Shown here one piece after another: positions 41,503 through 49,033 of a stretch of DNA of 64,000 nucleotides (its first letter is position 1; every line of letters begins with the position of its first letter). A program made the position numbers and the translations under genes. The DNA comes from Bradyrhizobium cajani (GTDB lineage: Bacteria; Pseudomonadota; Alphaproteobacteria; Rhizobiales; Xanthobacteraceae). The notes under the pieces are model-generated. The model worked only from the letters and a program-made list of their open reading frames with translations. It was not told where the DNA came from and made no database searches. The DNA is taken from NCBI RefSeq assembly GCF_009759665.1, contig NZ_WQNE01000036.1:1-64000 (forward strand). Reading direction: 5' to 3'.

Positions 41503-41525
41503 CGCGCTACTTCATCGCGAATACG

Positions 41526-41556
41526 AAAGCGGACCGGCCTTGCCGGTCCGCTTTTT
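41526..41556 (+). terminator. strong intrinsic terminator
   Basis: AAAGCGGACCGGC, loop CTT, GCCGGTCCGCTTT then TT: a 13-bp perfect stem 24 bp after the stop at 41502. It also serves the convergent acetyltransferase gene because the stem starts AAA and ends TTT. Confidence 0.9.
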
Positions 41557-41561
41557 GATTC

Positions 41562-42167
41562 TCAGGCGGCGCGGTTGCCATACATGCTGGAGATCAGCTT
41601 CCAGCAGGTGGAGTTGAAGCTGAGCAAGGCCCGGCCTGCCGTGAACGGCGCGGCCGCGAGATCGGCGAGCTCGGCCTCGGGCGTCTTGGCCAGATCGATC
41701 GTACCGGTCGATTCACCATGGCGGAAAGCCAGATGCGCGCCGAACTTCCGGGCAAGCGCCCGCATGGCATGGTTCTCGGCGCCGGTGGTGATGCGCAGTC
41801 GCTTGTAGCCTTTCCAGCGCGCTTCCGCGATCAGGCGGCGGAACAGCACGGTACCGACGCCCTGGCGGCGCGCGGAGGCCTCCACGCTGAAGGCAACCTC
41901 GGGCAGCGAATCATCTTCCGGCGGATGCAGCTCGGCCGCACCGCGGACCACGCCATCGACGATATAGGCGACGATGACCGTGCCGTCCTCGGCGCAGCGG
42001 GCGGCGTAGCGCTCGATGAAGCTGTCGTCGAGAAAACCGTTGAAGCGGTCGTGCCGGCTTTCGGCATCGAGTCTGAGCAGGTGATCGCGCAAAAGCGGCA
42101 ATTCTTCCTGCTGGCTCAGGGTCCGCACATAGCCGGGAGCGGTGCGGACGGTCTTTTCAAGTACCAC
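41562..42167 (-). CDS. GNAT family N-acetyltransferase
   Basis: A 201-residue acetyltransferase with the core SVEASARRQGVGTVLFRRLI (acetyl-CoA loop R-x-x-G-x-G/A, about 95-114) and a preceding strand GAAELHPPEDDSLPEVAFS. The start LSQQEELPLLRDHLLRLDAE with SRHDRFNGF is typical of the Pat-type or GNAT domain sometimes fused to acyl-CoA synthetases, here free-standing. Substrate unknown. The 152 bp up to the thioesterase stop holds nothing else. Confidence 0.92.
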   Translation of the reverse strand: MVLEKTVRTAPGYVRTLSQQEELPLLRDHLLRLDAESRHDRFNGFLDDSFIERYAARCAEDGTVIVAYIVDGVVRGAAELHPPEDDSLPEVAFSVEASARRQGVGTVLFRRLIAEARWKGYKRLRITTGAENHAMRALARKFGAHLAFRHGESTGTIDLAKTPEAELADLAAAPFTAGRALLSFNSTCWKLISSMYGNRAA

Positions 42168-42319
42168 GTCAAAACTCCTCTTGGTGTCCCTCGAGGAGGC
42201 GTTCGAATCCCTAGGACCCCTATATTGTGCGTCGCAACAAATTTTTCAAGACGGGAACCCGCCCAAGTTTCGGGCATCGGCGGCACCAATTCGTTAACAA
42301 AATCAAAGCCCCCGTAGTC

Positions 42320-42718
42320 TTACAGGACCAGCTGCGTCTGGGTCACCACGGCGACCAGCTTGCCATCCTCGGTCTCCAGCCGGGTGGTCCAGACCTGGGT
42401 CCGCCGGCCCCTGTGGACCGGGGTGGCAGTCGCGATGACCGTGGCTCCCTCCTTGGCGCCGCCGATGAAATTGGTCTTGCTCTCCAGCGTGGTCGTCCCC
42501 TTGGCGCCCTCGGGCAGGTTGAGCACGGTCGCCGCCGCGCCGACGGAATCGGCCAAAGCCATCACCGCGCCACCGTGAATTGTGTGGTGAAGCGTGCAGA
42601 GCTCGGGCCGGACCGTCATCCGCGCCACGACCCGGTCCTGCTCGGCCGCGACGAACTCGACGCCCTTGAGCTCTGCGAACGGCATCTTCATCGCTTTAAG
42701 TTTCTCGAGCGCCGTCAT
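42320..42718 (-). CDS. PaaI-type thioesterase
   Basis: A 132-residue hotdog-fold acyl-CoA thioesterase. The catalytic region LCTLHHTIHGGAVMALADSV (about 45-64) has the HGG(A)-x-x-x-x-x-D pattern of PaaI, and ESKTNFIGGAKEGATVIATA follows. GGAGGAG lies upstream of ATG 42718; the frame remains open to 42862. Divergent from the cobalamin-binding protein gene with about 118 bp between starts. Confidence 0.92.
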   Translation of the reverse strand: MTALEKLKAMKMPFAELKGVEFVAAEQDRVVARMTVRPELCTLHHTIHGGAVMALADSVGAAATVLNLPEGAKGTTTLESKTNFIGGAKEGATVIATATPVHRGRRTQVWTTRLETEDGKLVAVVTQTQLVL

Positions 42719-42836
42719 CGGATCTCCTCCCAATTCATTGTTGTCCCAGCGTGATTTGCTTCGCGCGGCAAAGCAATGACGTCCGGGGTAATGACCGTGC
42801 TGACATCGGCGCCGCATTTGCGCATATGCTTCGGCC

Positions 42837-43625
42837 ATGCGCCACTTCCCGCCCCGCCGCATCGTCTGCCTGACCGAGGAGACGGTCGAGACGCTCTACC
42901 TGCTCGGCGAGCAGGACCGCATCGTCGGCGTTTCCGGCTACGCCGTCCGCCCGCCCCAGGTGCGCCGTGAGAAGCCGCGGGTCTCGGCGTTCGTCTCCGC
43001 GGACATCCCGAAGATCCTGGCGCTGGAACCCGACCTCGTGCTCGCCTTCTCCGATCTCCAGGCAGGCATCGTCGCCGATCTCGTTCGCGCCGGTGTCGAC
43101 GTCCATGTCTTCAACCAGCGCGACATCGCCGGGATCTTGGCGATGATCCGCACACTGGGCGCGCTGGTCGGCGTGACGGAGCGGGCGGAGGAACTCGCAC
43201 AAGGTTTTGAGCGGCGCCTCGCCGCGATCGCCGCAACGCCCCGCCCCTCGCCGCGGCCAAGGGTTTATTTCGAGGAGTGGGACGATCCGTTGATCTCGGG
43301 TATCGGCTGGGTGTCAGAGCTGATCGAGATCGCCGGCGGCGCGGACGTATTCCCGGAGCTACGGCAGCGGCAGGCGGCAAAGGATCGCATCGTCCCCGCC
43401 GAGACGGTACGGGAGGCGGCTCCTGAGGTGATCCTCGCTTCGTGGTGCGGAAAGAAGGTCGTCCCTGCCCGGATCTGCGCGCGTGAAGGCTGGAGCGATC
43501 TTCCGGCTGTGCGCAATAACCGCATCGTTGAGATCAAATCGCCGATCATCTTGCAGCCGGGGCCAGCAGCGCTGACGGATGGGCTCGATGCGATCGTGCA
43601 GGCGCTGTGGGGCGAGCGCTGCTAA
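42837..43625 (+). CDS. cobalamin-binding-protein family (BtuF-like), no signal peptide
   Basis: A 262-residue protein of the helical-backbone metal-receptor fold: RIVCLTEETVETLYLLGEQD, GVSGYAVRPP, ILALEPDLVLAFSDLQAGI and HVFNQRDIAGILAMIRTLG are the BtuF/FepB pattern. The N-terminus begins at once with the first strand, so there is no export signal, and no BtuCD genes are adjacent. A cytoplasmic corrinoid or metal-binding role is possible. Start ATG 42837 has no strong ribosome site. Confidence 0.86.
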   Translation: MRHFPPRRIVCLTEETVETLYLLGEQDRIVGVSGYAVRPPQVRREKPRVSAFVSADIPKILALEPDLVLAFSDLQAGIVADLVRAGVDVHVFNQRDIAGILAMIRTLGALVGVTERAEELAQGFERRLAAIAATPRPSPRPRVYFEEWDDPLISGIGWVSELIEIAGGADVFPELRQRQAAKDRIVPAETVREAAPEVILASWCGKKVVPARICAREGWSDLPAVRNNRIVEIKSPIILQPGPAALTDGLDAIVQALWGERC

Positions 43626-43634
43626 TCCTCCGCC

Positions 43635-43719
43635 GTCATTGCGAGCGAAGCGAAGCAATCCAGGACGCCTCTGCGGAGAGATTCTGGATTGCTTCGTCGC
43701 AAGGGCTCCTCGCAATGAC
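43635..43719. repeat. palindromic intergenic repeat (GTCATTGCGAGCG type)
   Basis: Inverted pair GTCATTGCGAGCGAAGCGAA... and ...GGATTGCTTCGTCGC / CGCAATGAC. The same type lies at 62521-62596. Situated between the convergent cobalamin-binding and kynU genes, where it may stop transcription from both sides. Confidence 0.8.
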
Positions 43720-43739
43720 GTCTGCGGTGAGTCCCCTCC

Positions 43740-44954
43740 TCACGTCACCGCATTGACGACCTGATATTCCGGCCATCGCCACACCTCGCCTGTGATCACG
43801 TCTTCGATGATCTCGGCCGCCCTCAGCACGTCCGCCTCCCCGATATACAGCGGCGTGATGCCGAACCGCATGATGTCAGGCGCGCGGAAATCGCCGATGA
43901 CGCCACGGGCGATCAGGGCCTGCATGGCGGCGTAGCCGCCGTCGAAGGCGAAGGAGATTTGCGAGCCGCGGCGCTCATGTGCGCGCGGGGTCACCAGCTT
44001 CAGGGATGGGCAGCGGCGCTCGACTTCGCTGATCAGGAGATCGCCGAGCGCGAGCGAACGGGTGCGGACATCCGCGATGTCGACACGATCCCAAATGTCG
44101 AGCGAGGCTTCCAGCGCCGCCATCGCCAGCACCGGCGGCGTGCCGACACGCATGCGCTCGACGCCGCCGGCGGCGGCATAGGCAAGCTCGAACGCGAACG
44201 GCTTGGCGTGTCCCATCCAGCCCGACAGCGCTGCGCGTGCGCTGTCGGCGTGACGCGGCGCGACGTAGAGGAAAGCCGGCGCGCCGGGGCCGGCGTTGAG
44301 ATATTTGTAGGTGCAGCCGGCGGCGAAGTCGGCGCCGCAGCCGGCAAGATCGACCGGCAGCGCGCCGGCCGAGTGCGCGAGATCCCAGACCGTGACGATG
44401 CCGAGCGCATGCGCTTTCGCCGTCAGCTTCGCCATGTCGTGACGGCGGCCGGTGCGGTAGTCGACTTCGGTGATGTAGAGGACCGCGATCTCCTCCGACA
44501 GCGCGGCCTCGATCTCCTCCGGCGCCACCAGGCGCAATTGATGGCCGCCCCCGAGCGTCGCGATCAGGCCCTCGGCCATGTAGAGGTCCGTCGGGAAATT
44601 GCCGGTATCCGACAGGATCACCTCGCGCTCGCTGTTCATATCGATCGCAGCCGCGAGCGCCTGATAGACCTTGAGCGACAGCGTGTCTCCGACCATCACC
44701 GAGCCAGCTTCGGCGCCGATCAGCCGCGCGATACGGTCGCCGACATGGCGCGGCTGGACGTACCAGCCGGCGGTGTTCCAGGCGCGGATCAGCTCATTGC
44801 CCCACTCGTCGGTGATGACGCGGCTGACGCGCTCGGCAACGCCGAGCGGCAGCGCGCCGAGCGAATTGCCGTCGAGATAGATCACGCCGTCGGGCAGATA
44901 GAACAGCGCTCTGGTGTCGTTGTAGACGCGAAGCTTGGCGTTGCGAGTAGACAT
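43740..44954 (-). CDS. kynU: kynureninase
   Basis: A 404-residue PLP enzyme that splits kynurenine to anthranilate and alanine. Seen: YLDGNSLGALPLGVAERV near the start, DTGNFPTDLYMAEGL, WDLAHSAGALPVDLAGCGAD (PLP Asp and substrate contact), CTYKYLNAGPGAPAF (Lys that forms the Schiff base) and the C-terminal FGITPLYIG. Length is typical. It is the last gene of a three-gene operon, 11 bp after kynA. Confidence 0.97.
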   Translation of the reverse strand: MSTRNAKLRVYNDTRALFYLPDGVIYLDGNSLGALPLGVAERVSRVITDEWGNELIRAWNTAGWYVQPRHVGDRIARLIGAEAGSVMVGDTLSLKVYQALAAAIDMNSEREVILSDTGNFPTDLYMAEGLIATLGGGHQLRLVAPEEIEAALSEEIAVLYITEVDYRTGRRHDMAKLTAKAHALGIVTVWDLAHSAGALPVDLAGCGADFAAGCTYKYLNAGPGAPAFLYVAPRHADSARAALSGWMGHAKPFAFELAYAAAGGVERMRVGTPPVLAMAALEASLDIWDRVDIADVRTRSLALGDLLISEVERRCPSLKLVTPRAHERRGSQISFAFDGGYAAMQALIARGVIGDFRAPDIMRFGITPLYIGEADVLRAAEIIEDVITGEVWRWPEYQVVNAVT

Positions 44955-44965
44955 CTTGGACTTCT

Positions 44966-45805
44966 CTACAGAATGGTGCGGACGCGCCAGAGTTCGGGAA
45001 ACAGCTCGATCTCCAGCATTCGCTTGAGATAGCTGACGCCGCCGGTGCCACCGGTGCCGCGCTTGAAGCCGATGACGCGTTCGACCGTCGTCACATGGTT
45101 GAATCGCCAGCGGCGGAAATAGTCCTCGAAATCGACCAGCTTCTCGGCGAGCTCGTAGAGCATCCAGTGCGTCTCCGGCGCCTCGTAAACGATACGCCAG
45201 GCCTGCAGCACGCCCTCGTTGAAGCTGTGGGTCTCGCGGACATCGCGCGCCAGCACCGCCGCAGGCATCTTGAGCCCGTTGCGGTCGGCGAGCCGCAGCA
45301 CCTCGTCATAGAGGCTCGGCGTCGCGAGTTCGGCTTCGAGCAGCTTGGTCGTTTCCACATCGTGCGCGTGCGGCTTCAGCATGGCGTGGTTACGGTTGCC
45401 GAGCAGGAACTCGATCAACCGGTACTGACGCGACTGGAAGCCCGAGGACTGGCCGAGCTGCGAGCGGAAGCGCGTGTATTCGCTCGGCGTCATGGTGCGC
45501 AGCACGTCCCAGGCGTTGTTGAGCTGCTCGAAGATGCGCGACATCCGCGCCAGCATCTTCATCGCCGGCTGCACCTCGTCCCGAGAGATGGCGCGGCGCG
45601 CAGCGCTGAGCTCGTGGATGGCAAGGCGCATCCACAGCTCCGTGGTCTGATGCTGGATGATGAACAGCATCTCGTCATGGGCCTCGGAGAGCGGATGCTG
45701 CGCGCCGAGGATCGCATCCAGCGCCAGATAATCTCCGTAGGACATGCGCCGGGCGAAATCCGTCTCGGCGCCTTCGCTTGCAGGATCGTAATCGCTGGAC
45801 GTCAT
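44966..45805 (-). CDS. kynA: tryptophan 2,3-dioxygenase
   Basis: A 279-residue haem enzyme that opens the indole ring of tryptophan to N-formylkynurenine. Seen: MSYGDYLALDAILGAQHPLS, FIIQHQTTELWMRLAIHEL (substrate site), FRSQLGQSSGFQSRQYRLIE, and the haem-ligand region RWRFNHVTTVERVIGF followed by KRGTGGTGG. Length is normal for the bacterial enzyme. Between the hydrolase (32 bp) and kynU (11 bp) on the same strand. Confidence 0.97.
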   Translation of the reverse strand: MTSSDYDPASEGAETDFARRMSYGDYLALDAILGAQHPLSEAHDEMLFIIQHQTTELWMRLAIHELSAARRAISRDEVQPAMKMLARMSRIFEQLNNAWDVLRTMTPSEYTRFRSQLGQSSGFQSRQYRLIEFLLGNRNHAMLKPHAHDVETTKLLEAELATPSLYDEVLRLADRNGLKMPAAVLARDVRETHSFNEGVLQAWRIVYEAPETHWMLYELAEKLVDFEDYFRRWRFNHVTTVERVIGFKRGTGGTGGVSYLKRMLEIELFPELWRVRTIL

Positions 45806-45837
45806 GACAGGCCCTCTCGATCGATCATCTGGCCTCG

Positions 45838-46647
45838 TCAGTTGAGGCCGATCAGGCGCGCAGTGATCGGCGACGACGGGTCTTTCAAGGCGTCGATCAC
45901 GGTAAAATGGTTGAGCCCGGGATCGATGACGAGGTGCGTCGGCACGTCGAAACCGGTCCAGACGTTGGCCATCAGGTCGGACTGGCGGATGAACTCGGGC
46001 CGCTCGCTGCCGCCGACCCAGGCGGTCACAGGCGAATGTCCGCGAGGCAGATGCAGCGCCGCACTCTCGAGCGTCGCCTCTTCCATGGTCATGCGCAGCG
46101 TCTCGTTCATCTTGGTCTTCAACAGCGGACGTAGATCATGCAGCCCGCTGATCGAGAGCGTGCCGGCGATACGGTTGTAGACGGCGGGCTCGAGCCGGCT
46201 GTCGTCGCACAGCATGCGCGTGACGAGATGACCGCCGGCGGAGTGGCCGGCGAGCCGGATCGGCCCTGCGACCAGCGAAGCCGCCTTGACGATCGCGGCG
46301 GTGATTTCCGCAGTGATGTCGGAGATGCGCGCGGCGGGCGTCAGCGTGTAGCTCGGCAGCGCCACCGTCCAGCCGTGATGCCGTGCGCCTTCGGCAAGAT
46401 CGGTCCAGGCCGACTTGTCGAAGCGCATCCAGTAGCCGCCATGGACGAACACGACGAGGCCCCTGCTGTCGCCGTCGGGCAGGATCAGGTCGAGCCGCTG
46501 GCGCTCGCCGGCGCCATAAGCGATGTCGGGACGAAAATCCTTCAGCCCCGCACGGTAAGCCGCCGCCTGCTCTGCCCAGAGCGCCGGCATCTTGTCTGAG
46601 CCCGGGATATGGGCCGAATTGGCGTAGGCATCATCCCAATCGCGCAT
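45838..46647 (-). CDS. alpha/beta hydrolase, probable kynurenine formamidase
   Basis: A 269-residue alpha/beta hydrolase with HGGYW (oxyanion), GHSAGGH (nucleophile) and late GLNHFTVID (His). It is the first gene of an operon with kynA and kynU, and N-formylkynurenine hydrolysis is the missing middle step, so an arylformamidase role is strongly suggested by context. It belongs to the esterase-type formamidase, not the metal-dependent KynB type. ATG 46647 has GAGGGA at good distance; ATG 46653 is too close to it. Confidence 0.88.
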   Translation of the reverse strand: MRDWDDAYANSAHIPGSDKMPALWAEQAAAYRAGLKDFRPDIAYGAGERQRLDLILPDGDSRGLVVFVHGGYWMRFDKSAWTDLAEGARHHGWTVALPSYTLTPAARISDITAEITAAIVKAASLVAGPIRLAGHSAGGHLVTRMLCDDSRLEPAVYNRIAGTLSISGLHDLRPLLKTKMNETLRMTMEEATLESAALHLPRGHSPVTAWVGGSERPEFIRQSDLMANVWTGFDVPTHLVIDPGLNHFTVIDALKDPSSPITARLIGLN

Positions 46648-46725
46648 CGTCATTCCCTCGACGGACTCAAGCCCTGCGATCAGGCATCAGTCTGCCACCG
46701 CCTGCGCCGGCATCCTAGTCTTTAT

Positions 46726-46737
46726 TTTAAGCTTAAA
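46726..46737. promoter_or_regulatory. palindrome upstream of the kynurenine operon
   Basis: TTTAAGCTTAAA, a perfect 12-bp palindrome in an AT-rich patch about 80 bp before the operon start. A TAAAAT hexamer on the minus strand overlaps it and could be a -10 box. Lrp/AsnC-type regulators such as KynR control these genes elsewhere, but no such gene is in view. Confidence 0.35.
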
Positions 46738-46772
46738 GTATTTCGGGCAAAGCACCGTTGGTCTCTTCACTT

Positions 46773-46850
46773 GTCATTCCGGGGCGATGCGACGCATCGA
46801 ACCCGGAATCTCGAGATTCCGGGTTCGCCCTTCGGGCGCCCCGGAATGAC
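46773..46850. repeat. palindromic intergenic repeat (GTCATTCCGGGGC type)
   Basis: GTCATTCCGGGGCGATGCGA... and ...GGGCGCCCCGGAATGAC form the outer arms, with an inner perfect hairpin CCCGGAATCTCGAGATTCCGGG. A third dispersed palindrome family, distinct from those at 15051 and 43635. Confidence 0.8.
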
Positions 46851-46887
46851 GGTGTCGTCGCTCGCACCGCCGGCGGAGAAAGCGGAC

Positions 46888-48165
46888 CTACGCCTTCTCC
46901 ACCCCGCACCATTCCGCGATGAACAGTGCCATGGCCTTGGTCGCCTTCTTCAGCGAGTCCAAATCGACAAACTCATTGAAACCGTGCATTTCGCCGCCGC
47001 TCGCGCCGAAGCAGAGACTCGGAATGGCGTAGTTGAGACCGTAGAAGCGCGTGTCGGTGAGTGCGGTAAAGACGAGATCCTCGACCGCGCCGCCATAGAC
47101 CTTGCTGAAGGCCTTGCCGAACGCGGCCTCGGGCGCGGCGGCGTCGGTCAGTTCATAGCCTTCCGACAAGAAGCCCGACCATTCGATCTCCGGCGGATTG
47201 TTGGCGAGGAAGCGGTGGCTGCGCGCGGCGGCAGCGACGCAGGCCGCGATCTCCTTCTGGTGATCGGCGACCGACCAGCCCGGCAGGATGGCGATCCGGC
47301 AGTCGATGTCGCACCAGGCCGGGACGCTGGAGGCCCAGTCACCGCCCTTGATGATACCCGGGTTGAAGTTGATGGGATTGGTGAGCGTCTTGAAGTGACG
47401 ATCGCTCCTGGCGCGCTCGTTCCACTCGATCTCGAGCTTCTGGATCGCCTGAATCAAATGATACGCCGCCATGATGGCGTTGGCGCCGGAGCCGGCATAG
47501 GCTACGTGGGTCGGATGGCCCTTCACGCGCAGGCGAAACCAGATCACGCCGACCTGCGAGCGCACCATCTTGCCGCCGGTCGGCTCCGGAATGAAGCAGG
47601 CGTCGGCCCGATAGCCGCGCTGAAGCGTCGAGAGCGCGCCGACGCCGGTGCTCTCCTCCTCGATCACCGACTGGAAATGAATCCGCGCCGTCGGCTTGAA
47701 GCCGGCCGCCTTGATCGCATCCAGCGCGTAGAGCGCGCCGATCGTGCCGGACTTCATGTCACAGGCGCCGCGGCCGAACATCTTGCCGTCCTTGATGACG
47801 GGCGAAAATGGCGGCGTGTCCCACAATTCCAGCGGCCCCGCCGGCACGACATCGCAGTGGCCCTGGAGGATCAGCGATTTGCCACCGTTCGTTTGCGGAC
47901 GGTAGGTGCCCACCACCGAACGGGCCTTCGAGAAATCGTGCTCGATCGGGCCGAAGCCGCGCAGGTCCTTGAGATCGTCGACATCGATATGCCAGTCGTC
48001 GACCTCATAGCCGCGTTCGCGCAAGAGGTCGCCGATCATGTCCTGGCACGGTCCCTCCGCTCCGCGGGTCGAGGGGATCGCAACGAAATCGCTTGTGGTC
48101 GCGAGCTGGGCTTCGAAGCCGGCATCGACGGCGTCAAGAATCCTCTGCTGCGTCTCGGCATTCAT
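46888..48165 (-). CDS. M20-family ArgE/DapE deacylase
   Basis: A 425-residue zinc amidohydrolase. Metal and catalytic motifs: LILQGHCDVVPAG (His/Asp), FGRGACDMKSGTIGAL (bridging Asp), VIEEESTGVGAL (Glu-Glu), and the C-terminal GGEMHGFNEFVDL (His). A dimerisation domain lies in the middle. Such enzymes remove N-acyl groups from amino acids (N-acetylornithine, succinyl-diaminopimelate or others). ATG 48165 with GGAG upstream. Substrate not decided by context. Confidence 0.93.
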   Translation of the reverse strand: MNAETQQRILDAVDAGFEAQLATTSDFVAIPSTRGAEGPCQDMIGDLLRERGYEVDDWHIDVDDLKDLRGFGPIEHDFSKARSVVGTYRPQTNGGKSLILQGHCDVVPAGPLELWDTPPFSPVIKDGKMFGRGACDMKSGTIGALYALDAIKAAGFKPTARIHFQSVIEEESTGVGALSTLQRGYRADACFIPEPTGGKMVRSQVGVIWFRLRVKGHPTHVAYAGSGANAIMAAYHLIQAIQKLEIEWNERARSDRHFKTLTNPINFNPGIIKGGDWASSVPAWCDIDCRIAILPGWSVADHQKEIAACVAAAARSHRFLANNPPEIEWSGFLSEGYELTDAAAPEAAFGKAFSKVYGGAVEDLVFTALTDTRFYGLNYAIPSLCFGASGGEMHGFNEFVDLDSLKKATKAMALFIAEWCGVEKA

Positions 48166-48220
48166 CAGGCTACTCCAATCGAACATTTCAAATCATCGAA
48201 GGAGCGCAAGCTAGCCGATT

Positions 48221-48958
48221 TCAGCCGTTCGGGTACTCCACAAAATAAGCATCCCGCAATGCATCTTCGAGCAAACGGCCCTCGGAATAGCCGCTCAATG
48301 TCGCAGGCCGCGTCACGCCGTCGCGCAGCCGCGGGCAAGGTTCCGGTGCTCCCAGCACGGTGCGCACCGGGATGCGCTCGGCATAGATCGGCAACGCATA
48401 GTCCTCCTCGTCGTCGGCGACACCCTTGGCGCGGATTTTCGCCGAGGCTTCCTCGATCTCCATGGCGATGAAGGAGGTCGCCTTGATCTCCTGCGTGTTG
48501 CTCGCCCGCAGGCTCGCAGTGCGATCCGGGAAAAAGCGGTCGACCATCGCGACCACCGCCCGCTCCTTCTCCTCGGCGTCCGTGACCAGGTAGGCGGTGC
48601 CGAACGCCATCACGGCGCGGTAGTCCGCGGAATGGTTGAAGCCGCAGCGCGCCAGCACGAGGCTGTCGAGATGGGCGACCGTCAGGCAGACCCGCTCGCC
48701 TTTGGTCTGGCTGCGCAGCATGCGGCTCGCGCTCGAGCCGTGCCAGTAAAGTCTGGTCCCTTCGCGCCAGAAGAAGGTCGGCGTGCAATAGGGCTGACCG
48801 TCGATCACGTAGGAGACATGGCAAAGCATGGAGGAATCCAGGATGCGATGGACGGTGGCGTGATCGTAGAAGCCGCGGTCGTGCCGGCGCTTCACCTGGT
48901 TGCGCGCTGACGTCGGATAGGACACCTGGGTCTCGATTTGGGTCTCGATCTGGCTCAC
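48221..48958 (-). CDS. pyridoxamine 5'-phosphate oxidase family protein
   Basis: A 245-residue flavin-binding protein of the split-barrel PNPOx-like fold (Pyridox_ox_2). Seen: LDSSMLCHVSYVIDGQPYCT and PTFFWREGTRLYWHGSSASR (FMN phosphate contacts), then VCLTVAHLDSLVLARCGFNH and YRAVMAFGTAYLV. It starts at GTG 48958 with AGGAG upstream. It is divergent from the MocR gene at 49034 with a 75-bp gap, an arrangement typical of a MocR-type regulator and its target. Confidence 0.9.
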   Translation of the reverse strand: MSQIETQIETQVSYPTSARNQVKRRHDRGFYDHATVHRILDSSMLCHVSYVIDGQPYCTPTFFWREGTRLYWHGSSASRMLRSQTKGERVCLTVAHLDSLVLARCGFNHSADYRAVMAFGTAYLVTDAEEKERAVVAMVDRFFPDRTASLRASNTQEIKATSFIAMEIEEASAKIRAKGVADDEEDYALPIYAERIPVRTVLGAPEPCPRLRDGVTRPATLSGYSEGRLLEDALRDAYFVEYPNG

Positions 48959-49033
48959 GGCCGCTCCTGTCGGGATTGGAAGACTTCCGGACCAGTTGTA
49001 GCTGCGGATTTGGTCTGCGATAGTGCCAATTCC

